Shown here: positions 16,316 through 25,013 of the stretch, piece after piece
Numbering within the stretch: the first letter of the stretch is position 1
Layout: every line of letters starts with the position of its first letter
Virus record (IMG/VR): IMGVR_UViG_3300033993_003332
Location: 1 to 64,000 of that record
DNA length: 64,000 nt
Strand: one strand, 5' to 3'
DNA from: a virus
Made by a program: the position numbers and the translations under genes
Notes under the pieces: generated by a model
Seen by the model: the letters and a program-made list of their open reading frames with translations, nothing else
What the model was told of the DNA's origin: nothing
The model's database searches: none

Positions 16316-18180
16316 CTTATTCAGTACTACATTGTCATTCTCATTTTTCATTATTGGATGGCTTAAATAGACCAGAGCAAATTGCCACCAGATGTGCCAA
16401 ACTGGGCATAAAATCATGCGCCTTAACAGATCATGGTAATATTGCTGGATCGGTACAGTTTTATCAGAAAATGAGATCTAAGAATATTAAACCTATTCTT
16501 GGATGCGAATTATATATTTGTGAAGATGATCCATCAATACAAACAAAAGAGAATGCTTCCTTGTCGCATTTTCTCGTACTTGCTAAAAATTTAAAAGGCT
16601 GGAAAACACTCATCAAAATAGTCTCGGAATCAAATAGGCCAGATTATTTTTACCATAAGCCAAGACTAAGTATCAAAAAATTATCAGAATTACTAGATGG
16701 TAACATAATAGGTGTTTGTGGTCATTTGGGATCGACCCTATCGGATATTATCTTAAAAGATCAGGATAATAGTATTTCTAATGGTCTTTCTTTTATAGAC
16801 AATATGAAAACTATATTCGGTGATAATAATTTTTATTTGGAAACACAATTATTCGATAAAGACTATCTAAAAGAACAAGTCTATTTAACAGAAACGATTA
16901 GGCGACTATCCGAATTAAGTAAAATTAAGGCAGTATCTACTCCCGATGCTCATTATTGCGAACAAGACGACGCTATAGACCAAAGGATTCTTCTTTGCAA
17001 TAATTTAAAAACAACACTATCTGATATTAATACTAAATTAATTAATAATCAAAGTATTCCTATGGAGTGCTTCTTTAAAAGTGATAAATATTATATCCTA
17101 TCTCCAGAAGAGATGACGAACCTACATAGTCCACAGGAAATAGAAAATACAATTTTTGTCGATAGCTTAATAGAAGAGTTCGACATCTTATCTGCTCCAA
17201 AATTGCCTAATTTTGATTGTCCAGAAAACTATGATCCTGATGAATTTTTAAGGGAATTGTGTAGAGTTGGATGGAAAAATAAAATCATTCCAAATATTCC
17301 AAAGGATGATCATCAAGTTTATGTAGATAGAATAAAATATGAGTTAGATATATTACAAGGTGCTAGTTTATCTAGTTATTTTTTAATTGTGCAAGATATA
17401 GTCAACCATGTTAGACATAATAACTGGCTACCTGGACCGGGCAGAGGAAGTGGGGCTGGGTGTCTGGTTTCTTACCTTGTTGGTATCACAGATATTGATC
17501 CCATGAAATATGATTTATTATTCGAAAGATTTTATAATGCTGGTAGAAATACTAAAGATAGAATCTCTATGCCAGATATTGATATAGATATTCCAATCGA
17601 TAAACGCGAACAAGTATTAGAATACATAAAAAATAAATATGGACACAGTAAAGTATCTCAAATGATTACTTTTAATACTATGAAAGGTAGAGGGGCACTA
17701 AAAGACGTATTGCGAGTATATGGTAATATTAGTTTCGAAGAGATGAATACTATTACTAAGTTTATTCCTGACGAAGCTAAGATAGCGGACGAGCTTCAAG
17801 AAATGAAAGAAGATACTGGAGAAGCATCTATTATCAGATGGGCTCTAGAAAATAATACGGATAAACTAAAAGAATGGTGCTATATATCTGAAGAGGACGG
17901 GACTTTATCTGGGCCTCTATCTAAAAGATTTGAACAGGCAATAAGATTGGAGGGAACAAAATCTAATCAAAGCAAACATGCTGCTGGTGTAATAATAGGT
18001 ACTCAAGACCTTGCGTCTTTATGCCCGATGGTCTATGATAACAGAAATGATCAGCTTATCGCTGGCATGGAGATGAACGATCTAGAGAGTTTGGGTCTAA
18101 TAAAATTTGACATATTGGGTATCGCATATTTGGATAAAATTATGTCAGTATCAGAATATTTAAAACACGGAGAACTATAA
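16312..18180 (+). CDS. dnaE: DNA polymerase III alpha subunit, N-terminal part
   Basis: A 622-residue N-terminal part of a family C replicative polymerase. The PHP domain has H7-C-H9, D40-H41 and E66, plus PDAHY, so its metal site looks more complete than in E. coli DnaE. The palm follows, with PGPGRGSGAGCLVSYLVG and the catalytic Asps D422 and D424 in PDIDIDIP and D600 in KFDILG, equal to D401, D403 and D555 of E. coli. The protein ends 22 residues after D600. The fingers and everything after are encoded by a separate gene at 19059-20672. The stop codon is directly followed by the ATG of a 60-residue gene. Confidence 0.92.
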   Translation: MTYSVLHCHSHFSLLDGLNRPEQIATRCAKLGIKSCALTDHGNIAGSVQFYQKMRSKNIKPILGCELYICEDDPSIQTKENASLSHFLVLAKNLKGWKTLIKIVSESNRPDYFYHKPRLSIKKLSELLDGNIIGVCGHLGSTLSDIILKDQDNSISNGLSFIDNMKTIFGDNNFYLETQLFDKDYLKEQVYLTETIRRLSELSKIKAVSTPDAHYCEQDDAIDQRILLCNNLKTTLSDINTKLINNQSIPMECFFKSDKYYILSPEEMTNLHSPQEIENTIFVDSLIEEFDILSAPKLPNFDCPENYDPDEFLRELCRVGWKNKIIPNIPKDDHQVYVDRIKYELDILQGASLSSYFLIVQDIVNHVRHNNWLPGPGRGSGAGCLVSYLVGITDIDPMKYDLLFERFYNAGRNTKDRISMPDIDIDIPIDKREQVLEYIKNKYGHSKVSQMITFNTMKGRGALKDVLRVYGNISFEEMNTITKFIPDEAKIADELQEMKEDTGEASIIRWALENNTDKLKEWCYISEEDGTLSGPLSKRFEQAIRLEGTKSNQSKHAAGVIIGTQDLASLCPMVYDNRNDQLIAGMEMNDLESLGLIKFDILGIAYLDKIMSVSEYLKHGEL

Positions 18181-18363
18181 ATGCTAACAAAAACTTTAGA
18201 TCAAGTTGCTGCTGGCGAAATATTCAAGGTTAATAATATTAACTATGTCAAAATCGCCGAGGTTCGTGTCAGTTGTTGCAGAACCGTGAACTGTCACGTT
18301 CTAGAAGATAGTAATCAAAGGACTTTTTTCCCAGGAAACACAGTTGTGGAGACTAATGGCTAA
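18181..18363 (+). CDS. small Cys-containing protein between polymerase parts
   Basis: A 60-residue protein starting MLTKTLDQVAAGEIFKV, with a compact beta-rich pattern and VSCCRTVNCHVL in the middle, ending FFPGNTVVET. It begins at the base after the polymerase N-part stop and overlaps the exonuclease start by eight bases. The hydrophobic strand pattern suggests a small beta-barrel. The three Cys and a His could bind a metal. Its position between the polymerase pieces suggests a polymerase-associated or single-strand binding role, but there is no direct evidence for it. Confidence 0.6.
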   Translation: MLTKTLDQVAAGEIFKVNNINYVKIAEVRVSCCRTVNCHVLEDSNQRTFFPGNTVVETNG

Positions 18364-19057
18364 TTTACAAAAAATTTGTGTATTCGATTTAGAAACGGAC
18401 GGGGCTAATCCCGATATTTGTAGCCCCGTTCAAATCGCTGCTGTTATTATCGATCCTTATAAATTAGAAATAATCAAAGATTCAGAATTTAATATCAATC
18501 TAAAGCCCCAAGCAATACAAGATAATCCAGAATATATATATGATGATTCAGATGTTCTGGATTTTCATGCCAAAGTTAGAGGATGTGATAAAACAAAAAT
18601 CTTAGAAGATTGGAGATCTTTCCAGAAACAAGACAGTGGATGGAAAATGTTTGTATCATATTTGGAAAAATATCATATAAGATCTGATAAAAAATCTTGC
18701 TTTACAGCTCCTATTGCTGCTGGCTATAATATTAATAGATTCGATCTAAGAATTATAGATAGATTAAGCATAAAATATAATAATGTCAATAAGGAGGGAC
18801 GAACATCTCTATTTTATCCACGAGATGTTATTGACTTAATGAACGTTATTTTTTATTGGTTTGAAGGTAATAATGAGCTTAAAAACTATACACTTGATAA
18901 TGTTAGAGAATATTTAGGATTAGGAAATAGTGGCTCTCATGATGCTCTAAATGATGTTAGGGCAACAGCTGATATTTTGATAAGGTTTATGAAATTACAT
19001 AGAAATTTATCGAATAAGGTAAAATTCAGAAACGCCTTTGCTCTTGCAAAAAATTGA
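18356..19057 (+). CDS. DnaQ-like 3'-5' exonuclease
   Basis: A 233-residue DEDD exonuclease. Exo I is D11-L-E13 (VFDLETDG), Exo II is N-R-F-D in AGYNINRFDLR, and Exo III is the H-x4-D of SHDALNDVRATAD, a DEDDh arrangement. This is the proofreading-type fold of polymerase III epsilon. The gene sits precisely between the two polymerase III alpha genes and ends one base before the ATG of the C-terminal part, so it is probably the proofreading subunit of this polymerase. The ATG at 18356 overlaps the preceding small gene; an upstream TTG at 18344 is less likely. Confidence 0.87.
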   Translation: MANLQKICVFDLETDGANPDICSPVQIAAVIIDPYKLEIIKDSEFNINLKPQAIQDNPEYIYDDSDVLDFHAKVRGCDKTKILEDWRSFQKQDSGWKMFVSYLEKYHIRSDKKSCFTAPIAAGYNINRFDLRIIDRLSIKYNNVNKEGRTSLFYPRDVIDLMNVIFYWFEGNNELKNYTLDNVREYLGLGNSGSHDALNDVRATADILIRFMKLHRNLSNKVKFRNAFALAKN

Positions 19058-19058
19058 A

Positions 19059-20672
19059 ATGACTCAATATTTTACTTTTGATTGTGGATGTAAGTTCAAG
19101 GTTTTGGAATATACCTCAGAAGGAATTCCAAAAATAGAATTTACAGGTAAGTTGAGCGATCTTAATCTTGATTGTTCAAAAACATGGTCTATGATCGGAG
19201 ATGGTAATACCAAGGGTGTATTTCAACTAGAATCAAGGTTAGGTTCTAGTATGGCTAAAAAATTAAAACCAGAGAATATAGAACAACTATCTGCCCTAAT
19301 TAGTATTATGAGGCCAGGATCTTTGGAAGCTTATAGAGATGGTAAAAGTATTAGTCATCATTATATAGACAAAAAGAATGGTCAAGAAAGCTTAGACTAT
19401 TTTCACCCATCCCTTGAGCCATCATTAAAATCAACCTATGGAGAGATGATATATCAAGAACAGGCCATGCAAATCGCGCAAGCGGTGGCTGGTTTTGATC
19501 TACAAGAGGCAGATATGCTGCGTAAAGCAATTGGCAAAAAGAAGCCAGAAGAAATGGCTAAGATCAGGGTAAAGTTTAAGGATGGTGCTAAAAAACTGAA
19601 TATAGTCAACGACGAAGAAATAGACGAAATATTTAGTTGGATTGAAAAAAGTCAAAGATATTCTTTTAACAAAAGCCACGCTGTGTCATATGCTATGAAT
19701 GCATATTCTTCGGCTTATGCAAAAGCTCATTTTGCTAAAGTATTTTTTGCATCATACCTTAAATTTGCAAAAGATAAAATGGATCCTCAAAAAGAAATAA
19801 AAGAACTAATACGTAATGCAACAGAAATGGATGTGATTGTATGTGTTCCTGATGTAAGAAAGCTTAATAAGCATTTTACTATTAGCGATGATAAAATATA
19901 TTTTGGTCTTACCGATATTAAGGGTGTCGGTTATTCTGTTTATGATAAATTATTAACTATTATTAAAGACTTAGATATAAATAATATATCTTGGAATACA
20001 TGTTTAGTTAAAGTTTTAACAAAAATTAATTCCACAGCAGCTAAAGCATTAATATCATGTGGCGCTTTAGATCATCATAATATCACCCGTACAAAAATGT
20101 TATTTGAATACGATATAATATCTGAATTAACTTCTAGAGAATTAGATCTATTAGACTTGGAAAAGTCGTCTATTGCACAATCTTTACATGGTTTATTGAC
20201 ACAAAATAAAATTAATATTAAGCGAAAAAGTAGCATACAAAATCTTATCAATTTATATAACAATCCGCCATATTCATTAGATGATAAAATAGAATGGCTA
20301 TCTGATACAGAAAATGCTTTATTAGGGGCCTCTATAACTTGTTTTAAGATAGATTCTTATGATATTAGTATGACAAATTGTGATTGTAAAGCTTTCAAGA
20401 CTACCAACGCATCAAAAAATATTATTTTAGCAGGAGAAATTAGTTCCATCAACTTTGTCAAAACAAAAAACGGCAAAAATCCTGGGGCTGAAATGGCCTT
20501 TGTCACAATAGAGGATCAATTTGCATCACTAGACTCAGTAATATTATTTCCTGAGCAATTATCAAAATATCGTAACTATCTATTCGATGGTAATGTACTA
20601 ATATTCTTAGGTAATAAAAGTTCTAAAAAAGATTCTTTTATAGTGGAGAAATGTTTTATACCAAGATCTTGA
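19059..20672 (+). CDS. dnaE: DNA polymerase III alpha subunit, C-terminal part
   Basis: A 537-residue second part of the family C polymerase. After about 50 residues with no match in DnaE (MTQYFTFDCGCKFKVLE and onward), it joins the family at SMIGDGNTKGVFQLESRLG, the fingers. It continues through YGEMIYQEQAMQIAQ, ADMLRKAIGKKKPEE and the SFNKSHAVSYAMNAYSSAY block, then a helix-hairpin-helix area (SCGALDHHN) and an OB-fold (ILAGEISSINF to the end). All three catalytic Asps are in the other part. The ATG at 19059 is one base after the exonuclease stop; a TTG at 19038 is less likely. The two parts must associate to form an active polymerase. Confidence 0.9.
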   Translation: MTQYFTFDCGCKFKVLEYTSEGIPKIEFTGKLSDLNLDCSKTWSMIGDGNTKGVFQLESRLGSSMAKKLKPENIEQLSALISIMRPGSLEAYRDGKSISHHYIDKKNGQESLDYFHPSLEPSLKSTYGEMIYQEQAMQIAQAVAGFDLQEADMLRKAIGKKKPEEMAKIRVKFKDGAKKLNIVNDEEIDEIFSWIEKSQRYSFNKSHAVSYAMNAYSSAYAKAHFAKVFFASYLKFAKDKMDPQKEIKELIRNATEMDVIVCVPDVRKLNKHFTISDDKIYFGLTDIKGVGYSVYDKLLTIIKDLDINNISWNTCLVKVLTKINSTAAKALISCGALDHHNITRTKMLFEYDIISELTSRELDLLDLEKSSIAQSLHGLLTQNKINIKRKSSIQNLINLYNNPPYSLDDKIEWLSDTENALLGASITCFKIDSYDISMTNCDCKAFKTTNASKNIILAGEISSINFVKTKNGKNPGAEMAFVTIEDQFASLDSVILFPEQLSKYRNYLFDGNVLIFLGNKSSKKDSFIVEKCFIPRS

Positions 20673-20692
20673 CAATCGACGCCGTCTTGGTA
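20659..20692. repeat. 8-bp inverted repeat framing the ssb promoter
   Basis: TACCAAGA (20659-20666) and its exact reverse complement TCTTGGTA (20685-20692) enclose the -35 element and touch the -10 of the promoter at 20669-20696, overlapping the end of the polymerase gene. In RNA it could form a hairpin at the end of the polymerase transcript; in DNA it could be an operator that controls ssb. Confidence 0.5.
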
Positions 20693-20696
20693 TAAT
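20669..20696 (+). promoter_or_regulatory. consensus sigma70-type promoter for ssb
   Basis: A perfect TTGACA (20669-20674) and a perfect TATAAT (20691-20696) are separated by 16 bases. The -35 overlaps the stop codon of the polymerase C-part (TGA 20670-20672). A start near 20703 would give a leader of about 33 bases to the ssb ATG. It is the clearest promoter in the window and predicts strong transcription by unmodified host RNA polymerase. Confidence 0.75.
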
Positions 20697-20735
20697 ATGT
20701 ATAGTTGTGGCGTTTTTAACTTTAGGAGTTTGATT

Positions 20736-21104
20736 ATGAATATCACTTTGTTGAAGGGTAATTTAGCACGAGATCCGGAACTACGCGTTGTTAATCCTAA
20801 TGGAAAGCAAACAAGCGTTGTCAACTTTACTATTGCTGTTAACAGAGATTATGTTAAGGCTAATGGAGAAAAAGACAGGATCACATCTTTTATTAACTGC
20901 GAGGCATGGGATAGCGGCGCCGAAACTATTGCTGAGTCCTTGAAGAAGGGCGACTTGGTGATGGTTGAAGGCTCCTTAAGAAATGACACATGGGAAAAAG
21001 ATGGTGTTAAGCATAGTAGTCTAAAGGTTAGAGTTAATAACTTTTCTAAGATTACCAAGTTGAGCAGAATTAAGTCGGAAGAGTCCGAAACTGTTGCTTT
21101 CTGA
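20736..21104 (+). CDS. ssb: single-stranded DNA-binding protein
   Basis: A 122-residue SSB with an OB-fold covering most of the protein: MNITLLKGNLARDPELR, VNFTIAVNRDY, FINCEAWDSGAE and KKGDLVMVEGSLRNDTW. It would coat single-stranded DNA at the fork and interact with the other replication proteins. The C-terminus is short and acidic, ending SEESETVAF, rather than the usual DDDIPF-type tip. A strong ribosome-binding site AGGAG (20724-20728) lies seven bases before the ATG. The gene is a separate transcription unit with its own promoter upstream and a hairpin downstream, the only such case in the plus-strand half, consistent with a need for large amounts. Its codon and GC content look less AT-rich than the neighbours. 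Confidence 0.92.
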   Translation: MNITLLKGNLARDPELRVVNPNGKQTSVVNFTIAVNRDYVKANGEKDRITSFINCEAWDSGAETIAESLKKGDLVMVEGSLRNDTWEKDGVKHSSLKVRVNNFSKITKLSRIKSEESETVAF

Positions 21105-21124
21105 AACCAAATAGGAAATATATA

Positions 21125-21155
21125 GAATATTGGGGGTGAAATATCCCCCTTATTC
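21125..21155 (+). terminator. hairpin after ssb, probable terminator
   Basis: GGGGG (21132-21136) pairs with CCCCC (21145-21149) around an eight-base loop, and GAATA (21125-21129) pairs with TATTC (21151-21155) across a small internal loop. The following TATTATATAT is T/A-rich without a pure T-run. It sits in the gap between ssb and the glycan cluster and fits an intrinsic terminator of moderate strength. Confidence 0.6.
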
Positions 21156-21163
21156 TATTATAT

Positions 21164-22810
21164 ATGGAAAAATCTAAACTAAAGATATTGATGTGTTCCG
21201 AAGCAAGTTTTATTAATTCTGGCTTTGGAAAATATGCATATGAAATTTTATCTAGATGGCATAAAACAAATAAGTATATAGTTGCAGAGTTTGCTTCTTA
21301 TGGTATGGTTAATGATCCAAGAGATAAGAACATAGATTGGATATATTATGCCAATGCTGTTAGAGATAGTGATCCTAGATATAAAGAGTATATGTCTAGA
21401 ACAGATAATCAGTTTGGTCGATGGAGATTTGAAAAAGTATTATTAGATTTTAAACCAGATGTTGTTGTTGATGTTAGAGATTTTTGGATGACAGGATATC
21501 AATCCATATCCCCATTACGAAGTTATTTTCATCATATTTTGATGCCAACTGTAGATTCAGCACCACAACAAGAAGAATGGATCGATATATTTTTATCTAC
21601 AGATGCCATCTTTACATATAGCGATTGGGGGGCAAAAGTTCTAAAAGAACAAACAAACAATAAAATAAAATATATCAGCACAACAAGTCCAGGGGTCAAT
21701 CTCGATATCTTTAATATAAAAGATACAAAGTCTTTACGACGCCAATTTGGTATACCGGAGGATGCTTTTATTTTTGGGTCCGTAATGAGAAATCAAAAAC
21801 GCAAGCTAATCCCTGAGCTGTTTAATTCGTTGCGTAAGATATTATCCATACTTGAATCAGAGCAATCTAAACAAAAGATCTATCTATATTTACATACCAC
21901 ATATCCAGATATGGGATGGGATATACCAGAATTATTAAGTCAATATAATATAGCAAATAATGTTATATTCACTTATTTATGTAAAAATTGTCAAAATATA
22001 GAGCCTTCTGTTTTTAGTGGTGCTCAAAAAATTTGTAATAAATGTTTGAACAAAAGCTCTCAATTTCCATCTGTGTCGAATGGAGTCTCTGATACTCAAT
22101 TAAGCGACATATATAACATATTCGATATATATGTTCAATATGCTATTTGCGAAGGATTTGGTATGCCTCAAGTAGAAGCAGGCGCTTGCGGTATACCAAT
22201 AGCCACAGTTAATTATAGTGCTATGGTAGATATTATAGAGAAATTGAATGCTTATAAAATTAATGTCAAAAGCTATTTCAAAGAAATAGAAACTAAAGCT
22301 ATAAGAGTATATCCAGATAATGATGATCTTATTAAGATTATTATAGAATATATGAACATGCCATTTCCAATTAGAAACAAAAAAAGATTAGAAACTAGAC
22401 AACTTACAGAGAAATTTTATAATTGGGATAATATTACTAAATTATGGGAAAATTATTTTGATCAATTAGAATTTAGAGCAAACTGGTTATCTCCATTAGG
22501 TCAATTACAAAAACCACCAAAACCAAAAGATAATAAAGAAAATATTATTCAAATTATTAATATGTGTAATGATTATCTTAAAAACGCAGATTTATTATCA
22601 TCATCTAAATTTTTAAGTATGTTACAGAGTGCTGATTATGGATTCACATATGCTTCTCCAACACAAATATCTAACTATTCAATAGATAATGTATACGATT
22701 ATGTTAATACGATGATTGATAATAATAATAGGTCCGAAGAAGCAAGAGCTAATACTCAATTTATTGAAGAAGACTTTGTGCAATATGCACATTTAAAGAG
22801 TAACACATGA
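21164..22810 (+). CDS. GT4-family glycosyltransferase with zinc-ribbon insert
   Basis: A 548-residue GT-B fold glycosyltransferase of the GT4 type. The N-terminal Rossmann domain begins KILMCSEASFINSGFGKYA. The C-terminal donor-binding domain includes FGSVMRNQKRKLIPEL and the E-x7-E motif in CEGFGMPQVEAGACG. Between them, roughly residues 268-290, is a CxxC-CxxC element (LCKNCQN and ICNKCLN) that looks like an inserted zinc ribbon, which is not a normal part of GT4 enzymes. A helical C-terminal tail of about 120 residues follows. It is the first and best conserved gene of the glycan cluster. The sugar and acceptor are unknown. Confidence 0.85.
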   Translation: MEKSKLKILMCSEASFINSGFGKYAYEILSRWHKTNKYIVAEFASYGMVNDPRDKNIDWIYYANAVRDSDPRYKEYMSRTDNQFGRWRFEKVLLDFKPDVVVDVRDFWMTGYQSISPLRSYFHHILMPTVDSAPQQEEWIDIFLSTDAIFTYSDWGAKVLKEQTNNKIKYISTTSPGVNLDIFNIKDTKSLRRQFGIPEDAFIFGSVMRNQKRKLIPELFNSLRKILSILESEQSKQKIYLYLHTTYPDMGWDIPELLSQYNIANNVIFTYLCKNCQNIEPSVFSGAQKICNKCLNKSSQFPSVSNGVSDTQLSDIYNIFDIYVQYAICEGFGMPQVEAGACGIPIATVNYSAMVDIIEKLNAYKINVKSYFKEIETKAIRVYPDNDDLIKIIIEYMNMPFPIRNKKRLETRQLTEKFYNWDNITKLWENYFDQLEFRANWLSPLGQLQKPPKPKDNKENIIQIINMCNDYLKNADLLSSSKFLSMLQSADYGFTYASPTQISNYSIDNVYDYVNTMIDNNNRSEEARANTQFIEEDFVQYAHLKSNT

Positions 22811-23769
22811 ATATTTTATATATAGGACCGTATAGATTAGCTAATAATGCGGGTTTAGAATCAACTAATCTGCTATATAATCTTATGGAACTTGGTCATA
22901 ATATTACAGCTAGATCCGTATTCGATGGAACAAATCCTATTAAGGATAAAGAAATAATATCCGTGTTTGAAAATATAGAGCAAAATAAATATTCTAAATT
23001 TGATTTACTTATTCAGCATCTACCTATCTCAAGAATTGTAAAAACTTCAAAAATCAAGAATAATATCTACTGGCCGATACTAGACAATACGGGATTGTCT
23101 CCAATTGAAAAAAAGAAATGTGAATTAATAAGTCAAGATGGACTGCTAATATATAGCACAAATTCCGATAAAACTATTTTGGGTACTTGTAATATATCTA
23201 ATTTGATGAAACTAAATTATATAATTAATGATAAGCTATTATCCAAAAATTCTAGTATATTTAATTTTGGTATCTATAATAGACATAAAAAATATTATAC
23301 AATTGTCGATGCGACTATGGAATACACTATACAAAATCTGATTATTAATTTTGTGACAAAATTTCAGAACAAAGACTATTGTTTGGTAGTATTCTTACCA
23401 AATACGACTCAAAACTTATTAGATCAGTATCAGAAATATATAAAAGAGATATATACAATATTTGATATTAATTTTTCTATCAATAAAATTCTCATTGTGC
23501 CGATAGACCATAATGTAGATGCTCTAGTATCGGCGCATAAAACAGGAGATATCTATATTTCCTTAAAAGATAATATACAGACTATCTTATCGTCTAGTCT
23601 TGGTAAAAATATTATTTATTATAAATCAGAACCAATACTATCATACGAAAAAAATAATCTTAAAAAATATGGAACTATAGAATATAAAGAAAAATTAGAC
23701 TTGGATCAACCAAGTATAATAAAAAATATCGATAACCTAAAAGAGATTATAGGAAGATATGCTCAATAA
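22807..23769 (+). CDS. divergent glycosyltransferase-like protein
   Basis: A 320-residue protein whose N-terminus MNILYIGPYRLANNAGLES is a Rossmann strand-loop-helix as in GT4 enzymes (GxxxxxNNAG). The second half alternates strands and helices (CLVVFLPN, ILIVPIDHN, DIYISLKDN) in the style of a GT-B donor domain, but the E-x7-E motif is not clear. It may be a diverged or inactive glycosyltransferase. The four-base overlap with the GT4 gene indicates co-translation. Its base composition is extremely AT-rich. Confidence 0.5.
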   Translation: MNILYIGPYRLANNAGLESTNLLYNLMELGHNITARSVFDGTNPIKDKEIISVFENIEQNKYSKFDLLIQHLPISRIVKTSKIKNNIYWPILDNTGLSPIEKKKCELISQDGLLIYSTNSDKTILGTCNISNLMKLNYIINDKLLSKNSSIFNFGIYNRHKKYYTIVDATMEYTIQNLIINFVTKFQNKDYCLVVFLPNTTQNLLDQYQKYIKEIYTIFDINFSINKILIVPIDHNVDALVSAHKTGDIYISLKDNIQTILSSSLGKNIIYYKSEPILSYEKNNLKKYGTIEYKEKLDLDQPSIIKNIDNLKEIIGRYAQ

Positions 23770-24616
23770 TATAGCTACCAGTAATATCATTAGTAGTATT
23801 TTTAGTAAAAATACGCTATTATATAATGGTAAAAAAGATTTATTTTTAACCACTTTATTACAGTGCGAGTCAATTAATATTATAGATTCGCCATCTCAAC
23901 CATTTTCTATTTTACTCTCTGATAATCCGATAGATTATTCACAAACATCTATAAAAAATAGCTTAATGTATCATGTTAATAGTTTAATATTATTTCATAA
24001 AGAACCACCACAAGCTCTTAAAAAAGAAGATAAAGCAATTCTTGACAAAAAATTAAAGAATTCTTACAGACTGTTTTTCTCAAAAGATATAGAGAAATCT
24101 TGGGGTTTAGCAACTATAGAAAAAAATATAAATATTGAATATGGAGTCATAAGAATAGATGAAAAAGATAAAAATAAAAATGTATGCGTAGTTAATCTTA
24201 ATAAAGATAATGGTATACAAAATTTATATCAACATATTAAAAATACTATTATCGATTGTGATCTAATAGATGCGCATACTGATGGTGATGAAGTATTAAA
24301 GATATTATCACAATATAAAATATGTATTATTCCACACGATACATATGATGCATTATTAGCTGCTTCTTTCGGAGGACTGGTTTATACATCATCAAGTCAG
24401 ATAGACAAATCCATAAGCAATATAGCATATATAAAAGACTACAATACTATTAATGATCGGTTAAAAAACGATTTGAACCAATGGGATAATATAAATAGTT
24501 TATTAAAACAAAATCAGTCATACATACATGATAAATACAATATAGACAAATTCTATAGCGAATTTAATAATATCTGTACTTCTATTTCTAGAAAAGCATT
24601 TACATATGAAACGTAA
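23759..24616 (+). CDS. glycan-cluster protein, possibly GT-B remnant
   Basis: A 285-residue protein with no firm match. A segment near residues 195-215 (YKICIIPHDTYDALLAASFGGLVYT) resembles the C-terminal donor-binding part of GT4 enzymes, where a small, conserved E is replaced. The rest is Asn/Lys/Ile-rich and has diverged. Overlaps with both neighbours (11 bases each) put it in the glycan operon. A role in glycan assembly is inferred from context. Confidence 0.4.
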   Translation: MLNNIATSNIISSIFSKNTLLYNGKKDLFLTTLLQCESINIIDSPSQPFSILLSDNPIDYSQTSIKNSLMYHVNSLILFHKEPPQALKKEDKAILDKKLKNSYRLFFSKDIEKSWGLATIEKNINIEYGVIRIDEKDKNKNVCVVNLNKDNGIQNLYQHIKNTIIDCDLIDAHTDGDEVLKILSQYKICIIPHDTYDALLAASFGGLVYTSSSQIDKSISNIAYIKDYNTINDRLKNDLNQWDNINSLLKQNQSYIHDKYNIDKFYSEFNNICTSISRKAFTYET

Positions 24617-25013
24617 TCTAATTATAACAGTCGATTCTTCTATTAAACAAGATGGTTTTGTGCATATTAATCAAATATCTTCGATCATTAATTATTCCTG
24701 TGACTCTATCATTCTAGACTGTTTAGAATATCTGCAAGAAAAAGATCATGCCGTAGTATTTAATGTTCTACTAGAAAAATTAAGACCAACTGGCAGATTG
24801 GTTGTCTCGATAAGTAATGCTAAAGATATAGCCAATAATTTTGTTAATGCAACAATATCATCCGGTGACTTTTTAAGATTTTTTATTAACAAACAGAGCC
24901 TATTAAGTATCGAATCTATATATACTTTTATTGATTTCAAACATTATGATATTTTAACACTAGATACCGATGACACATCTATAACTATAGTAATAGAAAG
25001 AAAAAATATATGA
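24606..25013 (+). CDS. truncated methyltransferase-like protein
   Basis: A 135-residue protein that matches the second half of a SAM-dependent methyltransferase fold: a strand and acidic turn SIILDCLEYLQEKDH, then VLLEKLRPTGRLVVSISN, as in the rvLkpgGrlvi step of type 11 methyltransferases, and closing strands. The first half with the SAM-binding glycine loop is missing, so it is either a fragment or works with another protein. It sits in the glycan cluster, where sugar methylation would be expected. Confidence 0.45.
   Translation: MKRNLIITVDSSIKQDGFVHINQISSIINYSCDSIILDCLEYLQEKDHAVVFNVLLEKLRPTGRLVVSISNAKDIANNFVNATISSGDFLRFFINKQSLLSIESIYTFIDFKHYDILTLDTDDTSITIVIERKNI

Noticed and set aside
16312-20672. 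A split intein joining the two polymerase parts, as in cyanobacterial DnaE
   Set aside because: The first part ends shortly after the palm without a Cys-started intein sequence, and the second begins without a His-Asn end followed by Cys or Ser. No intein blocks were found at either edge.
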